From Croceimicrobium hydrocarbonivorans (GTDB lineage Bacteria; Bacteroidota; Bacteroidia; Flavobacteriales; Schleiferiaceae): a stretch of DNA of 64,000 nucleotides. The translations under genes and the position numbers were made by a program. The notes under the pieces are model-generated. The model was not told the DNA's origin. It worked only from the letters and a program-made list of their open reading frames with translations, and searched no databases. Where the stretch lies: assembly GCF_014524565.1 (NCBI RefSeq), contig NZ_CP060139.1, positions 2,177,501 to 2,241,500 on the forward strand, written 5' to 3'. Below, one piece after another: positions 43,248 through 52,990 of this stretch (its first letter is position 1; each line of letters starts with the position of its first letter).

Positions 43248-44456
43248 ATGAAAAAATTTAAGTTTTTCGCAATGGCTGCTTTCGCAGCAATCGCTCTTAC
43301 TTCTTGTGAGGACGATAGCACTGACAATAACAATAATGGCGGAAGCGGTTCTACTGAGATCGTTCCTGTTTCTGGAACTATCACCAGCGACGTTACCTGG
43401 TCTAAAGATAAGATCTATCGCTTAGACGGTCGTGTATTAGTTGCCGGTAATGCTACTTTAACTATCGACGCTGGTACTGTAATTAAAGCTTCTCCTGGTT
43501 CAGGTGCTTTCGCTTCTGCTTTGATCGTTACTCGTGATGGTATGATCAACGCTCAAGGTACTGCTACCGAGCCTATCATCTTCACTACTTTGGCTGACGA
43601 CATCAAGCCTGGTCAAATTGCTTCTCCAAACATGGACCCAACTAACAACGGTCTTTGGGGTGGTGTGATCATCTTAGGTGAGGCTAAAGTTTCTGCTTCT
43701 AACGATAATGGTGATGATGTTTCTGAATTACAAATCGAAGGTATTCCTACCTCTGTAAACGCTCTTTACGGTGGATCTAACGACGCTGACAACAGCGGTA
43801 CTTTCTCTTATGTATCTATCCGTCACGGTGGTGCTAACATTGGTGATGGTAACGAAATCAACGGTCTTACCATGGGTGGTGTTGGTTCAGGTACTACTAT
43901 CGATCATATCGAAATCGTAGCTAACCAAGACGACGGTATCGAGTGGTTCGGTGGAGCTGTAAGCTTAAGCAACGTTTTAATCTGGAACTGTGGTGATGAC
44001 GGTTTAGATACTGACCAAGACTGGATCGGATCTTGCGAAGATTTCATTATCGTTTCTCCTGACGGATCTGCTTTCGAATTAGACGGACCAGAAGGTTCTG
44101 TAAACCGTGGTACTCACCAATTCACTAACGGTACTGTATATGCTGGTTCTGCTATCTCTGACTTAGTAGACTGGGATGATAACACTAACGCTGGTGTAGC
44201 TAACGTATACTTCTACGGATGGAGCGCTGGTTACATGGACGGTATCGCTTCTTTCGGTGGCGACGGAACTGGAAACAATGCTAACTGGGAGTACACTCTT
44301 ACTTCAGGTGGTATGCCAGTTGACAGTGTATTCAAAGGTGCTGATATGTCTATCCTTACTGAGGTAGCCAAAAACGCTAACACTGTAGGTCACACTGGTA
44401 ACTTCGGTTATACCTGGGCTTCTCAATCCGGTTCTTTATCTGCAATTGGATTGTAA
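43248..44456 (+). CDS. Highly expressed beta-helix lipoprotein
   Basis: 402 residues from ATG 43248. Lipobox LTSC (Cys20), then an Asp/Asn/Gly-rich linker. The body is a right-handed beta-helix-like repeat (LTIDAGTVIKAS..., WGGVIILGEAKVS, FSYVSIRHGGANIG, TIDHIEIVANQDDGIEWFGG, LSNVLIWNCGDDGLDTDQDW). No polysaccharide lyase catalytic set was recognised. Codons are strongly biased to GCT, GGT, TCT, AAC and GAC, like ribosomal protein genes and unlike most of the window, indicating very high expression. First gene after the Pho-like box. A terminator hairpin follows. Confidence 0.85.
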   Translation: MKKFKFFAMAAFAAIALTSCEDDSTDNNNNGGSGSTEIVPVSGTITSDVTWSKDKIYRLDGRVLVAGNATLTIDAGTVIKASPGSGAFASALIVTRDGMINAQGTATEPIIFTTLADDIKPGQIASPNMDPTNNGLWGGVIILGEAKVSASNDNGDDVSELQIEGIPTSVNALYGGSNDADNSGTFSYVSIRHGGANIGDGNEINGLTMGGVGSGTTIDHIEIVANQDDGIEWFGGAVSLSNVLIWNCGDDGLDTDQDWIGSCEDFIIVSPDGSAFELDGPEGSVNRGTHQFTNGTVYAGSAISDLVDWDDNTNAGVANVYFYGWSAGYMDGIASFGGDGTGNNANWEYTLTSGGMPVDSVFKGADMSILTEVAKNANTVGHTGNFGYTWASQSGSLSAIGL

Positions 44457-44477
44457 TTTCTAGCTAAATAATACTTA

Positions 44478-44519
44478 GGAAAGGCTTGCCTGAAAAGGGC
44501 AGGCTTTTCCCTTTTTTTT
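44478..44519 (+). terminator. Intercistronic terminator after the lipoprotein gene
   Basis: A 13-bp stem from GGAAAGGCTTGCC (44478-44490) to GGCAGGCTTTTCC (44498-44510), with a G-T pair and a mismatch, followed by CTTTTTTTT. It ends 12 bp before the receptor ATG and probably keeps the lipoprotein message far above that of the receptor. Confidence 0.85.
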
Positions 44520-44531
44520 ACACCCTATTCA

Positions 44532-47447
44532 ATGAAAAGTTTCAAGTCTACCTTAGCCCTGGCCTTTCTCTGTTTCCCAATCTTGTTATTTGCTCAAAAA
44601 GGAACCATTCGGGGACAGGTTATCGATGGTGAAAACGGGGAGCCATTATTTGCAGCCAATGCTGTAATTAAAGGGACTCAAATTGGAACGACTACCGATT
44701 TTGACGGTTATTATGAGCTTCAGGCCGAAGCAGGAACTTATCAATTAGAGATTAGTTTCATCGGTATGTCCAGCTTGGTGATAACAGACGTAGTTGTAAA
44801 AGCTGGTGAAGTTACCGTGGTAGAAGCGGTTACTCTTAAGCCAGCCAGCAACCAATTGGCCGAGGTGGTAGTTACCTCCGAAGCAGTTCGTAATTCCGAA
44901 GCCGCCCTGGTAACGGTAAAACGAAAGTCAACTAACTTAATAGATGGTGTTTCTGCCGCTAAACTTCGCAAAACCGGAGATAGCGATGCTGGAGATGCTG
45001 CTAAACGTGTAACCGGTGTTTCGGTAGAAGGCGGTAAATACGTTTATGTACGCGGTTTGGGAGACCGTTACACTAAAACTATGTTGAACGGCGTAGATAT
45101 TCCAGGATTGGACCCGGATAAAAACTCTATCCAAATCGACATTTTCCCTACCAATTTGATTTCTAACCTTACCGTTTTAAAAAGTGGTTTGGCTGAATTA
45201 CCAGCTGACTTTACCGGTGGGGTAGTGAATATCGAAACCCAGGAATTTCCTACCGATCGCATTTTAGATGTATCAGTTGGCGTAGGCTTCAATCCTTCTA
45301 TGCACTTCAACTCTGATTACATCAGCTACGAAGGTGGTTCAACTGATTTCTTAGGTTTTGATGATGGTACTCGCGCTATTCCTCGTGCAGATGGTAGTGG
45401 ACCACTTCCCTACTTCGATGATGCGGATGCGGTAGATTTCAATAAGAACTTTAGCCGCACTTTAGGTGCTGAGCAAAGCACCAGTTTTACCGACTACAGC
45501 CTGGGTGTTTCCATGGGAAATCAATACAGCCTGGAGAGTGGAAATAAATTGGGTTATATCTTCTCTTTAACTTACGACAATTCACGCGTCTTTTACGATG
45601 ACATTGAATACGGTGAGTGGCAACGTGATCGCGATCCAGAGGATTATCAATTAATTGAAGCCACTACCCAGAATGGTAAATTGGCCGAGCAAAATGTTCT
45701 CTTAGGTGCTTTGGCTGGCTTTACCTACAAGACTTTAATGTCGAAATACAAGTTTACCGCTATGCATTTGCAGAATGGTACATCTCGTTCGGCTCAATTA
45801 AGTATTGATGCCAAGGATGGCGCGGCTCAGGTTTCGGATTACTATGCCTTCTCTAATAACCTGGAGTACAACCAACGTGGTTTGACCAATGTGTTGTTAG
45901 CCGGTGAGCATTATTTAGATGGAGGTGATTGGGAAGTTAACTGGAAATTTTCTCCAACCCTTTCATCATTATCAGATCCTGATATTCGTAAAACTGCCTT
46001 CTCTATCGATCGTGGTGATTCTACTTTCGATCCGGGTGAAGGAGGTTTGCCAAGTCGTATCTGGCGTTCCTTAAGTGAGGTGAATATGGTAAGTAAGGTG
46101 GATATTATCCGTTCTCACACCTTAATGGGAGACGATGCGAAATTCAAGTTCGGTATGAGTCATGTTTACAAATACCGTGATTATTCGATCTACCGTTACA
46201 ATCTGAATGAGCGTGAGTATACAGGATTAAATTCCATTCAGTATTCCGGTGATCCGAATCAGGTTTTGATAGATCAAAATTTGTATAGACAGTACATTGA
46301 TGGAATGGATACCACTTTTGTTGGATTGTACTATAACCCTGAATTGCTGGATGGTCAAACCAACCCGAACGAATACCAATCGAATGTAAACAACTTCGGT
46401 TTTTACGTATCGGAAGAGTTTAAGCCTCTGGAGTCTTTAAAGGCTGTAATTGGTTTAAGAGCAGAATTATTCCAACAACGTCATACCGGTCGTGATCAGG
46501 TAGCGGCTCAAAACCCGAATGATCCGAGTGGAAATACCTTAAACAATGATGTGGTATTGGATGCTTTGGATTTATTCCCATCTGCTAACTTGATTTATGC
46601 CCTTAATGAAGACATGAACTTAAGAGCTTCTTACTATCGCTCTATTGCGCGTCCTTCATTCAAGGAATTGTCTTTTGCTCAGATTTTGGATCCGGTATCT
46701 AACCGTACTTTCAATGGTGGTTTATTCCAGTACAATGATTGGAACGGTCAATTAGAGTCTACTCGCATCAATAACTTCGATTTACGCTTAGAGCGCTTCC
46801 TTAAAGGTGCTGATATCATTTCGATCAGCGCATTTTATAAGGCCTTCGATTCGCCTATCGAATTAGTGCGTATTCCGGTAGCCCTTCGCGACTTCCAACC
46901 TCGTAACGTAGGTAATGGCACCTTAATTGGAGGTGAGTTTGAATTGCGTAAAAACCTTTCCTTCCTTAGCGAAAGACTCAAAACCATCGCCTTCTCCGGT
47001 AACTTTACCTATACCTATTCTCGCATTGATATGACTGATGCGGAATTTAATGCTCGTAAAACCTACGAGAAGGATGGTCAAACTATTGAGCGTACTCGTC
47101 AGATGGCCGGTCAGGCTCCCTTTATTATCAATGGTGGATTTAGCTACGATAATACGGAAAAGGGCTTAAGTGCTGGTGTATTCTATAATGTGAAAGGACG
47201 TACTCTCGAAATCGTTGGCGGTAACCTTGCACCTGATGTTTATACTGAGCCTTTCCATAGCTTGAACTTCACTTTTAATAAGACCTTTGGTGAGGATGGA
47301 CGCTCTTCATTAAGCATCAAAGTATCGAATCTACTGAACGATGTTCGCGAAAGTCTTTATCAGGCTTATGAGGGCAATCCGCAGGTCTTCAACCGTTTGA
47401 AGCCCGGAACTGCCTTCAGCATCGGTTATACCTACAGCTTTTATTAA
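44532..47447 (+). CDS. SusC-like TonB-dependent receptor
   Basis: 971 residues. Signal peptide, an N-terminal carboxypeptidase-regulatory-like beta domain (TIRGQVIDGENGEPLFAANAVIKGTQIGTTTDFDGYYEL), then the plug (RGLGDRYTKTMLNGVDIPG... VNIETQEFP) and a large barrel ending YSFY. The plug RGLGDRY and NGVDIPG motifs match a Bacteroidota class lying beside T9SS or beta-helix lipoproteins rather than the usual SusD, and no SusD gene is present here. Imported substrate unknown; context points to phosphate-containing material. Confidence 0.9.
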   Translation: MKSFKSTLALAFLCFPILLFAQKGTIRGQVIDGENGEPLFAANAVIKGTQIGTTTDFDGYYELQAEAGTYQLEISFIGMSSLVITDVVVKAGEVTVVEAVTLKPASNQLAEVVVTSEAVRNSEAALVTVKRKSTNLIDGVSAAKLRKTGDSDAGDAAKRVTGVSVEGGKYVYVRGLGDRYTKTMLNGVDIPGLDPDKNSIQIDIFPTNLISNLTVLKSGLAELPADFTGGVVNIETQEFPTDRILDVSVGVGFNPSMHFNSDYISYEGGSTDFLGFDDGTRAIPRADGSGPLPYFDDADAVDFNKNFSRTLGAEQSTSFTDYSLGVSMGNQYSLESGNKLGYIFSLTYDNSRVFYDDIEYGEWQRDRDPEDYQLIEATTQNGKLAEQNVLLGALAGFTYKTLMSKYKFTAMHLQNGTSRSAQLSIDAKDGAAQVSDYYAFSNNLEYNQRGLTNVLLAGEHYLDGGDWEVNWKFSPTLSSLSDPDIRKTAFSIDRGDSTFDPGEGGLPSRIWRSLSEVNMVSKVDIIRSHTLMGDDAKFKFGMSHVYKYRDYSIYRYNLNEREYTGLNSIQYSGDPNQVLIDQNLYRQYIDGMDTTFVGLYYNPELLDGQTNPNEYQSNVNNFGFYVSEEFKPLESLKAVIGLRAELFQQRHTGRDQVAAQNPNDPSGNTLNNDVVLDALDLFPSANLIYALNEDMNLRASYYRSIARPSFKELSFAQILDPVSNRTFNGGLFQYNDWNGQLESTRINNFDLRLERFLKGADIISISAFYKAFDSPIELVRIPVALRDFQPRNVGNGTLIGGEFELRKNLSFLSERLKTIAFSGNFTYTYSRIDMTDAEFNARKTYEKDGQTIERTRQMAGQAPFIINGGFSYDNTEKGLSAGVFYNVKGRTLEIVGGNLAPDVYTEPFHSLNFTFNKTFGEDGRSSLSIKVSNLLNDVRESLYQAYEGNPQVFNRLKPGTAFSIGYTYSFY

Positions 47448-47546
47448 TACCTTTCGGCAGACTTACCGAATTAAAAATTTGATAATCTTCGGCGAAGGAA
47501 GGATCTTGAAAAAAGACCTTCCTTTGCTTGTCTTAAATCCCTTACT

Positions 47547-50500
47547 ATGAAGCGAAAATTATCGGTATTTATGGCTACTGTAGCCACCTTGATGATCTCT
47601 CATCCAGGTAATGCCCAAACAACCGTAGCCTCCTCTACTCAGGCCGGTTTAATGCCTTCTTCAAACAGCGCTGGAATTGCGTCTGTAGGAGTTCCGGCTT
47701 ACACAATTTCTCAAATTAATACTTTAGATGCTAACTTCTTTCCCGATTCTATCGGTGTAAACTGCTCAATTGATGGAGTGGTGTTTACCGACGATTTTAA
47801 CGGGAGTACTGGTTATTCATTCTATGTATATGATAATACTGGTGCCATTAACATTTATGATAATGTGGATGAGCCTAATGGATATCAAGTAAGCCGCGGA
47901 GATTCTATCCGTGTATTTGGTGATGTTGCCTTTTACAATGGTTTAACTGAAATCAATGTTGATTCTATCCAAGTATTAGGAACCGCTAGCATTCGTGCGC
48001 CTCGCGTGGTAACTGCTCTGGATGAAACTACTGAAAGTGACTTAGTGCAGTTAAATGGTTTTTACTTGGTTTCTGCTTCACAATGGCCTTCATCAGGAAG
48101 CAATGCCAACGTAAGCATCACTAATGGAACCGATACCTACACTTTACGTGTAAACCGCGATACTGATCTTGATGAGAACCCTGCGCCAATGGGAACTTTC
48201 AATGTTATTGGTGTTGGTGGACAGTACGATAGCAGCTCACCTTACGATAATGGATACCAAATTCATCCTCGTGATATCACTGATATTGTGGTATTACCTA
48301 CCATTATCAATGGAGTTCCTTTATACCAGGTTTCTCAAATTAACAGTATCGACGCCAGTGGTGCAGCCGATTCATTAAACGTGACCTGCGCAATTGACGG
48401 TGTTGTTTACACTGATGATTTCGATGGAAACAATGGTTACTCCTTCTTTATGTATGATAATAGTGGTGCTATCAATGTTTACAATAACGTAGATGAGCCT
48501 AATGGTTACCAAGTAAGTCGTGGTGATTCTATCCGTGTATTTGGCTTTATTGCTCAATACAATGGTTTATTGGAAATCGATGTGGATTCTATTCAGGTAT
48601 TAGGTACCGGAATCAGCTTAAATGCTCCAATGAATGTTCCTGTAGCCAATGAGTCTACTGAAGGAAACTTAATTCGTTTGAATGGATACAGCATGATTAC
48701 TCCTTCACAATGGCCATCTGCTGGTAGCAGCGCCAACGTGGATATCACCAATGGGGTGGATACCGTAATTATGCGAATTGATAGCGATACTGATATTGAT
48801 GGAAGCACCGCTCCTACTGGTCCTTTCGATGTAATTGGTGCTAGTGGTCAATTTGACAGCAGCTCTCCTTACGACGAAGGCTATCAAATTATTCCTCGCG
48901 ATTCAACCGATATTATCCCTGCCGTGGTTGCTGTACCTTGTAGTGCACCTTTCTTCAGCGAGTATATCGAAGGTTCTTCCAACAATAAAGGCTTTGAGGT
49001 TTATAACCCAACTGCCGGAAACTTAGACTTGGGGCCTTATAAAGTATATATGAGTTCTAACGGTGGTACTGCTCTTGCAGAATTCAACTTAATGGGAACC
49101 TTAGCCTCAGGCGATGTTTATACCATCGTTAATGATGCCTCAGACCCCACCATGTTGGCGATCGCTGATACCGCTTTATCTTACCCAAGTGTGGCACACT
49201 TCAATGGTGATGATGCCTTATTCTTGGTTGATACCGTAATGGGAGACACCATTGATATTATTGGTGTTATTGGAGTTGACCCAGGTTCTAACTGGCCTGT
49301 AGGTAGCGGTTCTACTGCTAATAATACTTTAGTGCGCATGGCCACCGTAAGCAATGGTCAAACTAATTGGGCTATTGGAGCTACCGAATGGGATGTTCAT
49401 CCTAGCAATACCTTCAGTTTCTTCGGTAACCATAGCAGCAACTGTGTAGTTCCTGCGGTTCCAACCGTTGAGTTTGCGATGCCTACTCAAAGTGCCATCG
49501 AAAGTATCGGTACCACTTACCTTACTTTAAACGTAGCACCAACCAATACTACTGCTGATACTGTATACTTACAGTTTGCTTTAGGTGCTGGATTAGGATT
49601 TAGCGATGGTACTATCAGTCCTGCTCCCGATCCTGTAACCGGTTTATTAGACTTAGTTGTTCCAGCTGGTTCCGATTCAGTATCAATCACCTTTAATGTG
49701 ATTGACGACTTGATTACTGAAGGTAACGAGACTTTATATGTAGATATCATTGGTGTTAGTGCAGGCTTAGTTGCCGGTGTTCAAACCAGCACTGCCTTCA
49801 TTATCGAAGACAATGATATCCCTACTTACACTATTGGTCAGGTAAGAGGTGTAGATGCCGACTTTATTCCTGATTCATTAGGAGTTACTTGTAAATTGGT
49901 AGGTACTGTATTTACCGATGACTTTGATGGAAACAATGGTTATAGCTTCTATATGTACGATGCTACTGGAGCTATCAATGTGTTTAATTATGATGATGTG
50001 GCTAGTGGCTACCAAGTACAACGTGGTGACTCTATCCGCGCTATTGGTTCAATTGAATTCTACAATGGATTAATTGAAATTCAAGTTGACTCTATCGCCT
50101 TAATCGCGAGTGGTGTTACTTTACGTCAGCCTCGTCAGGTTTACGGTTTGGATGAAGGAACTGAAAGTGATTACATCCGTTTGAATGGTTACTATTTAGT
50201 AGATCCTAGCACCTGGCCTGTATTTGCAGGAAGCAGCGTGAATATGGAAATCACCAACGGACAAGATACCTTGGTAATGCGTATTGATAGCGATACCGAT
50301 ATCGATGGTACTCAGCCTCTAATGGGATACTTTGATGTGATTGGTGCCGGTGGTCAGTTTGATTCTAGCATTCCTCACGATGAAGGTTACCAAATTTTCC
50401 CTCGCGATACCAATGATATCATTCCGGTTACCTTACCAGAATTGTACATCAGCGAAGTAATGCCAAGCAGTAGCTTAAGTGCTCCTGTTGATGGTGATTG

Positions 50501-51206
50501 GTTCGAAGTGCGTAACATGGGTTCTAGCTCAGTAAACTTGAACGGCTTTAGCTGGGATGATGACAGCCGCGAAGCTGGTAAGCACACCATCACTAGCAGC
50601 GTACAGATTCCTGCTAACGGAACTGCTCTTTTCGTAGAAGTTGCTGATGCTGATGTAGCTGCCTGGGAAACTGAGTGGAAACAAAATGGTCAAGGCTTAT
50701 TGATCCTTAATGAAGGAGATGAGTTTGATAATGGCTTCTCTGGCTTTAGCTCTAATGGAGATGAAGTAAACCTTTATGATGATGCCGGTCGTTTGATTTC
50801 TGCTGCTGCTTATACCGCAGCTGATGTGACTACTGGTTTCAGCCTTGAGTTCGATATGATGGGTGCTCTAGTAGGTGCCTCTGTAGATGGCGTAAATGGA
50901 GCTTATACCTCTATCAACGGTGATGTGGGTAGCCCTGGCGATCAGTCTGCAATTGGTTTGGATGAAATCTTAAGCGAGAGCTTAACTCTTTACCCTAACC
51001 CTAGCAATGGAGTATTCACTATCGCTTCTGGAAATACTCAGGAAAAATCAATTCAGATCATGGATTTGAATGGTGCCCTGATTTACAGCAAGCTGAGCAC
51101 TGCCAAAGAATTGCAAGTGGATTTAACTAACTTGGCGGCCGGTATTTACCTGGTGAAGGTGAAAACCGAAGGTCAAGAAGTGATCCGCAAAATGGTTCTA
51201 CGCTAG
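47547..51206 (+). CDS. T9SS surface protein with OB-fold and lamin-tail modules
   Basis: 1219 residues. A signal peptide is followed by three homologous OB-fold-like modules of about 200 residues (starting near 51, 259 and 760, each with V(V/F)TDDF(D/N)G..GYSF...GAIN(V/I), YQV.RGDSIR and a closing PRD..DI). A lamin-tail domain (about 465-640, FFSEYIEGSSNNKGFEVYNP), a Calx-beta-like domain (about 645-755), a second lamin-tail domain (about 962-1110, YISEVMPSS...WFEVRN) and a T9SS sorting domain (LYPNPSNG...) complete it. OB and lamin-tail modules are the accessory parts of secreted nucleases, but no catalytic nuclease domain was found. Likely binds extracellular DNA or another polymer at the surface. 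Confidence 0.85.
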   Translation: MKRKLSVFMATVATLMISHPGNAQTTVASSTQAGLMPSSNSAGIASVGVPAYTISQINTLDANFFPDSIGVNCSIDGVVFTDDFNGSTGYSFYVYDNTGAINIYDNVDEPNGYQVSRGDSIRVFGDVAFYNGLTEINVDSIQVLGTASIRAPRVVTALDETTESDLVQLNGFYLVSASQWPSSGSNANVSITNGTDTYTLRVNRDTDLDENPAPMGTFNVIGVGGQYDSSSPYDNGYQIHPRDITDIVVLPTIINGVPLYQVSQINSIDASGAADSLNVTCAIDGVVYTDDFDGNNGYSFFMYDNSGAINVYNNVDEPNGYQVSRGDSIRVFGFIAQYNGLLEIDVDSIQVLGTGISLNAPMNVPVANESTEGNLIRLNGYSMITPSQWPSAGSSANVDITNGVDTVIMRIDSDTDIDGSTAPTGPFDVIGASGQFDSSSPYDEGYQIIPRDSTDIIPAVVAVPCSAPFFSEYIEGSSNNKGFEVYNPTAGNLDLGPYKVYMSSNGGTALAEFNLMGTLASGDVYTIVNDASDPTMLAIADTALSYPSVAHFNGDDALFLVDTVMGDTIDIIGVIGVDPGSNWPVGSGSTANNTLVRMATVSNGQTNWAIGATEWDVHPSNTFSFFGNHSSNCVVPAVPTVEFAMPTQSAIESIGTTYLTLNVAPTNTTADTVYLQFALGAGLGFSDGTISPAPDPVTGLLDLVVPAGSDSVSITFNVIDDLITEGNETLYVDIIGVSAGLVAGVQTSTAFIIEDNDIPTYTIGQVRGVDADFIPDSLGVTCKLVGTVFTDDFDGNNGYSFYMYDATGAINVFNYDDVASGYQVQRGDSIRAIGSIEFYNGLIEIQVDSIALIASGVTLRQPRQVYGLDEGTESDYIRLNGYYLVDPSTWPVFAGSSVNMEITNGQDTLVMRIDSDTDIDGTQPLMGYFDVIGAGGQFDSSIPHDEGYQIFPRDTNDIIPVTLPELYISEVMPSSSLSAPVDGDWFEVRNMGSSSVNLNGFSWDDDSREAGKHTITSSVQIPANGTALFVEVADADVAAWETEWKQNGQGLLILNEGDEFDNGFSGFSSNGDEVNLYDDAGRLISAAAYTAADVTTGFSLEFDMMGALVGASVDGVNGAYTSINGDVGSPGDQSAIGLDEILSESLTLYPNPSNGVFTIASGNTQEKSIQIMDLNGALIYSKLSTAKELQVDLTNLAAGIYLVKVKTEGQEVIRKMVLR

Positions 51207-51231
51207 TATTAGATTAAAATAGAATTAGCTG

Positions 51232-51262
51232 AAGGACCCTCGCCAAGCGGGGGTCCTTTTTT
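51232..51262 (+). terminator. Terminator just before the Na/Pi transporter
   Basis: AGGACCC (51233-51239) pairs with GGGTCCT (51251-51257) and is followed by a T-run; it ends 7 bp before the transporter start codon. Confidence 0.88.
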
Positions 51263-51268
51263 AAGCTT

Positions 51269-52990
51269 ATGAATTTGGCTGACTTACTCTATAATATTCT
51301 TTCCCTGATTGGAGCCTTGGGCTTATTCATCTTCGGAATGAAGGTGATGAGCGAGGCTATTCAAAAGTTCGCCGGGGCCCGATTGCGCAGAACCTTGCGC
51401 GCCATGACCTCTCATAAAAGTTGGGGGGTATTAACGGGATTCGGGGTAACCGGAATTTTACAATCTTCATCGGCTACCACCGTAATGATTATCAGTTTCG
51501 TGAATGCGGGTTTAATTACTGTAGAGCATTCGGTGGGCTTAATCATGGGGGCCAATGTGGGTACTACGGTTACCGCTTGGCTGGTGTCGGTTTTGGGGAT
51601 GGGGAAATTATCAATCAGTCAGCTTTCATTACCTATTCTGGCTTTTGGCTTTCCTATGCTCTTTTTAGCAAAGGCTAAATTGCGCTTATATGGAGAGGCG
51701 ATTTTCGGATTTGCCATTCTATTTATTGGCTTATCCTTTATGCGGGAATCAATGCCCGCCTGGCAAGAGAATAGCTTCTTGCTAAACTTTTTACAGCAAT
51801 ATGAGTTCATCCAAGGGGATTGGTTACAGAATGTGGGTGTAAGCTTCCTATTTGTTGGCCTGGGGATGCTGGCTACTTTCTTATTACAGTCTTCCAGTGC
51901 TGCTATGGCCTTAACCTTGGTGTTTACTGCCAATGGTTTAATCTCTTTCCCATTGGCAGCGGCTATTATTTTGGGAGAGAACATTGGTACTACCTTCACC
52001 GCCAATATCGCGGCAGTAGTTGGGAATGTGCATGCTAAGCGTTCTGCGCGGACGCATTTTCTCTTTAACTTCTTTGGGGTGATTTGGGCGGTTTTATTGA
52101 TAGGTCCCTTCCTCAATATAATTGCCTATCTCAGTGATATACTCTTCGGGGCAAACCCCATGGATAATGACCAGGTTATTCCTTTAGCCTTAAGTTTATT
52201 CCATACCACCTTTAACCTGCTCAACCTGCTTATTTTCTATAATCTGGTGCAGTTCCTGGTTAAGGTTGCCACTTGGATGGTGCCCTCACGCAGTAGCGAA
52301 GATGAGCTCTTTAGCCTGGACTATATCGGCAGCAGCCTATTAGCCACACCAGAGCTTTCTATGATTGAAGCCCGTAAAGAATTAGTGAAATTTGCTGATC
52401 TGATTCGCAAGGCCTATAAATTTATCCCGCTACTGATTACGGAAATGGACGAAAAGAAGCTGGAATCCTATGTGGCCAAGCTTCAGAAGTACGAGGATAT
52501 TTCGGATCGGATGGAAATGGAGATATCCAATTACCTCAGTAAGGTGAGTCAGTCGGATTTAAGTGCCGAAGGATCGGGTCGAGTGCGAAGCATGTTGCAT
52601 GTCGCCAATTATTTAGAGCGTATTGGCGATATCTATTTAGAAGTAAGTAGGAATCTTACCAATCGCAAGCAGCAAAAGGCTTATTTCACTCCGGAAATGC
52701 GCAATAGCGTAATGCAATTATCCGAATTAGTGTCTCGTAGTTTAGACCTAATGGTGAAAAATGTGGACGCCGAGGAAAATCAAAGTTTCTACGAGGAGGC
52801 TCGTAAGGTTGAGCGCAATGTAAACGAGCTTTTTAGTCGTTTAAAAAGTGATTATATCGACAAAGTAGAGAAGGGTAGGTACCGCATTCAGAGTGGGATG
52901 TACTATTCCGATCTTTTAGCAGAAATGGAGCGCATTGTAGATCACGCCACCAATGTGAGCAGCGCCATTCACCAGAGCTATAAATATTAA
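51269..52990 (+). CDS. Na+/phosphate cotransporter with PhoU-like domain
   Basis: 573 residues, NptA/SLC34-related family. Two inverted repeats carry the QSSSA motifs (LQSSSATTVM and LQSSSAAMAL), where phosphate and sodium bind, plus MGANVGTTVT and LGENIGTTFT. After about eight membrane segments a ~230-residue PhoU-like helical domain follows (about 350-573). It imports inorganic phosphate. Its place at the end of the PhoRB-adjacent locus supports a phosphate role for the whole group, although a terminator separates it from the preceding gene. Confidence 0.93.
   Translation: MNLADLLYNILSLIGALGLFIFGMKVMSEAIQKFAGARLRRTLRAMTSHKSWGVLTGFGVTGILQSSSATTVMIISFVNAGLITVEHSVGLIMGANVGTTVTAWLVSVLGMGKLSISQLSLPILAFGFPMLFLAKAKLRLYGEAIFGFAILFIGLSFMRESMPAWQENSFLLNFLQQYEFIQGDWLQNVGVSFLFVGLGMLATFLLQSSSAAMALTLVFTANGLISFPLAAAIILGENIGTTFTANIAAVVGNVHAKRSARTHFLFNFFGVIWAVLLIGPFLNIIAYLSDILFGANPMDNDQVIPLALSLFHTTFNLLNLLIFYNLVQFLVKVATWMVPSRSSEDELFSLDYIGSSLLATPELSMIEARKELVKFADLIRKAYKFIPLLITEMDEKKLESYVAKLQKYEDISDRMEMEISNYLSKVSQSDLSAEGSGRVRSMLHVANYLERIGDIYLEVSRNLTNRKQQKAYFTPEMRNSVMQLSELVSRSLDLMVKNVDAEENQSFYEEARKVERNVNELFSRLKSDYIDKVEKGRYRIQSGMYYSDLLAEMERIVDHATNVSSAIHQSYKY

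Noticed and set aside
47490-47525. AAGGAAGG...CCTTCCTT hairpin before the OB/lamin-tail gene
   Set aside because: Only a short T-run follows (TTTG), so terminator function is not supported, unlike the three listed intercistronic hairpins.
47547-51206. Repeated DNA that could suggest a CRISPR or tandem-repeat array
   Set aside because: The repeats are ~600 bp protein modules in one frame, not short direct repeats with spacers.
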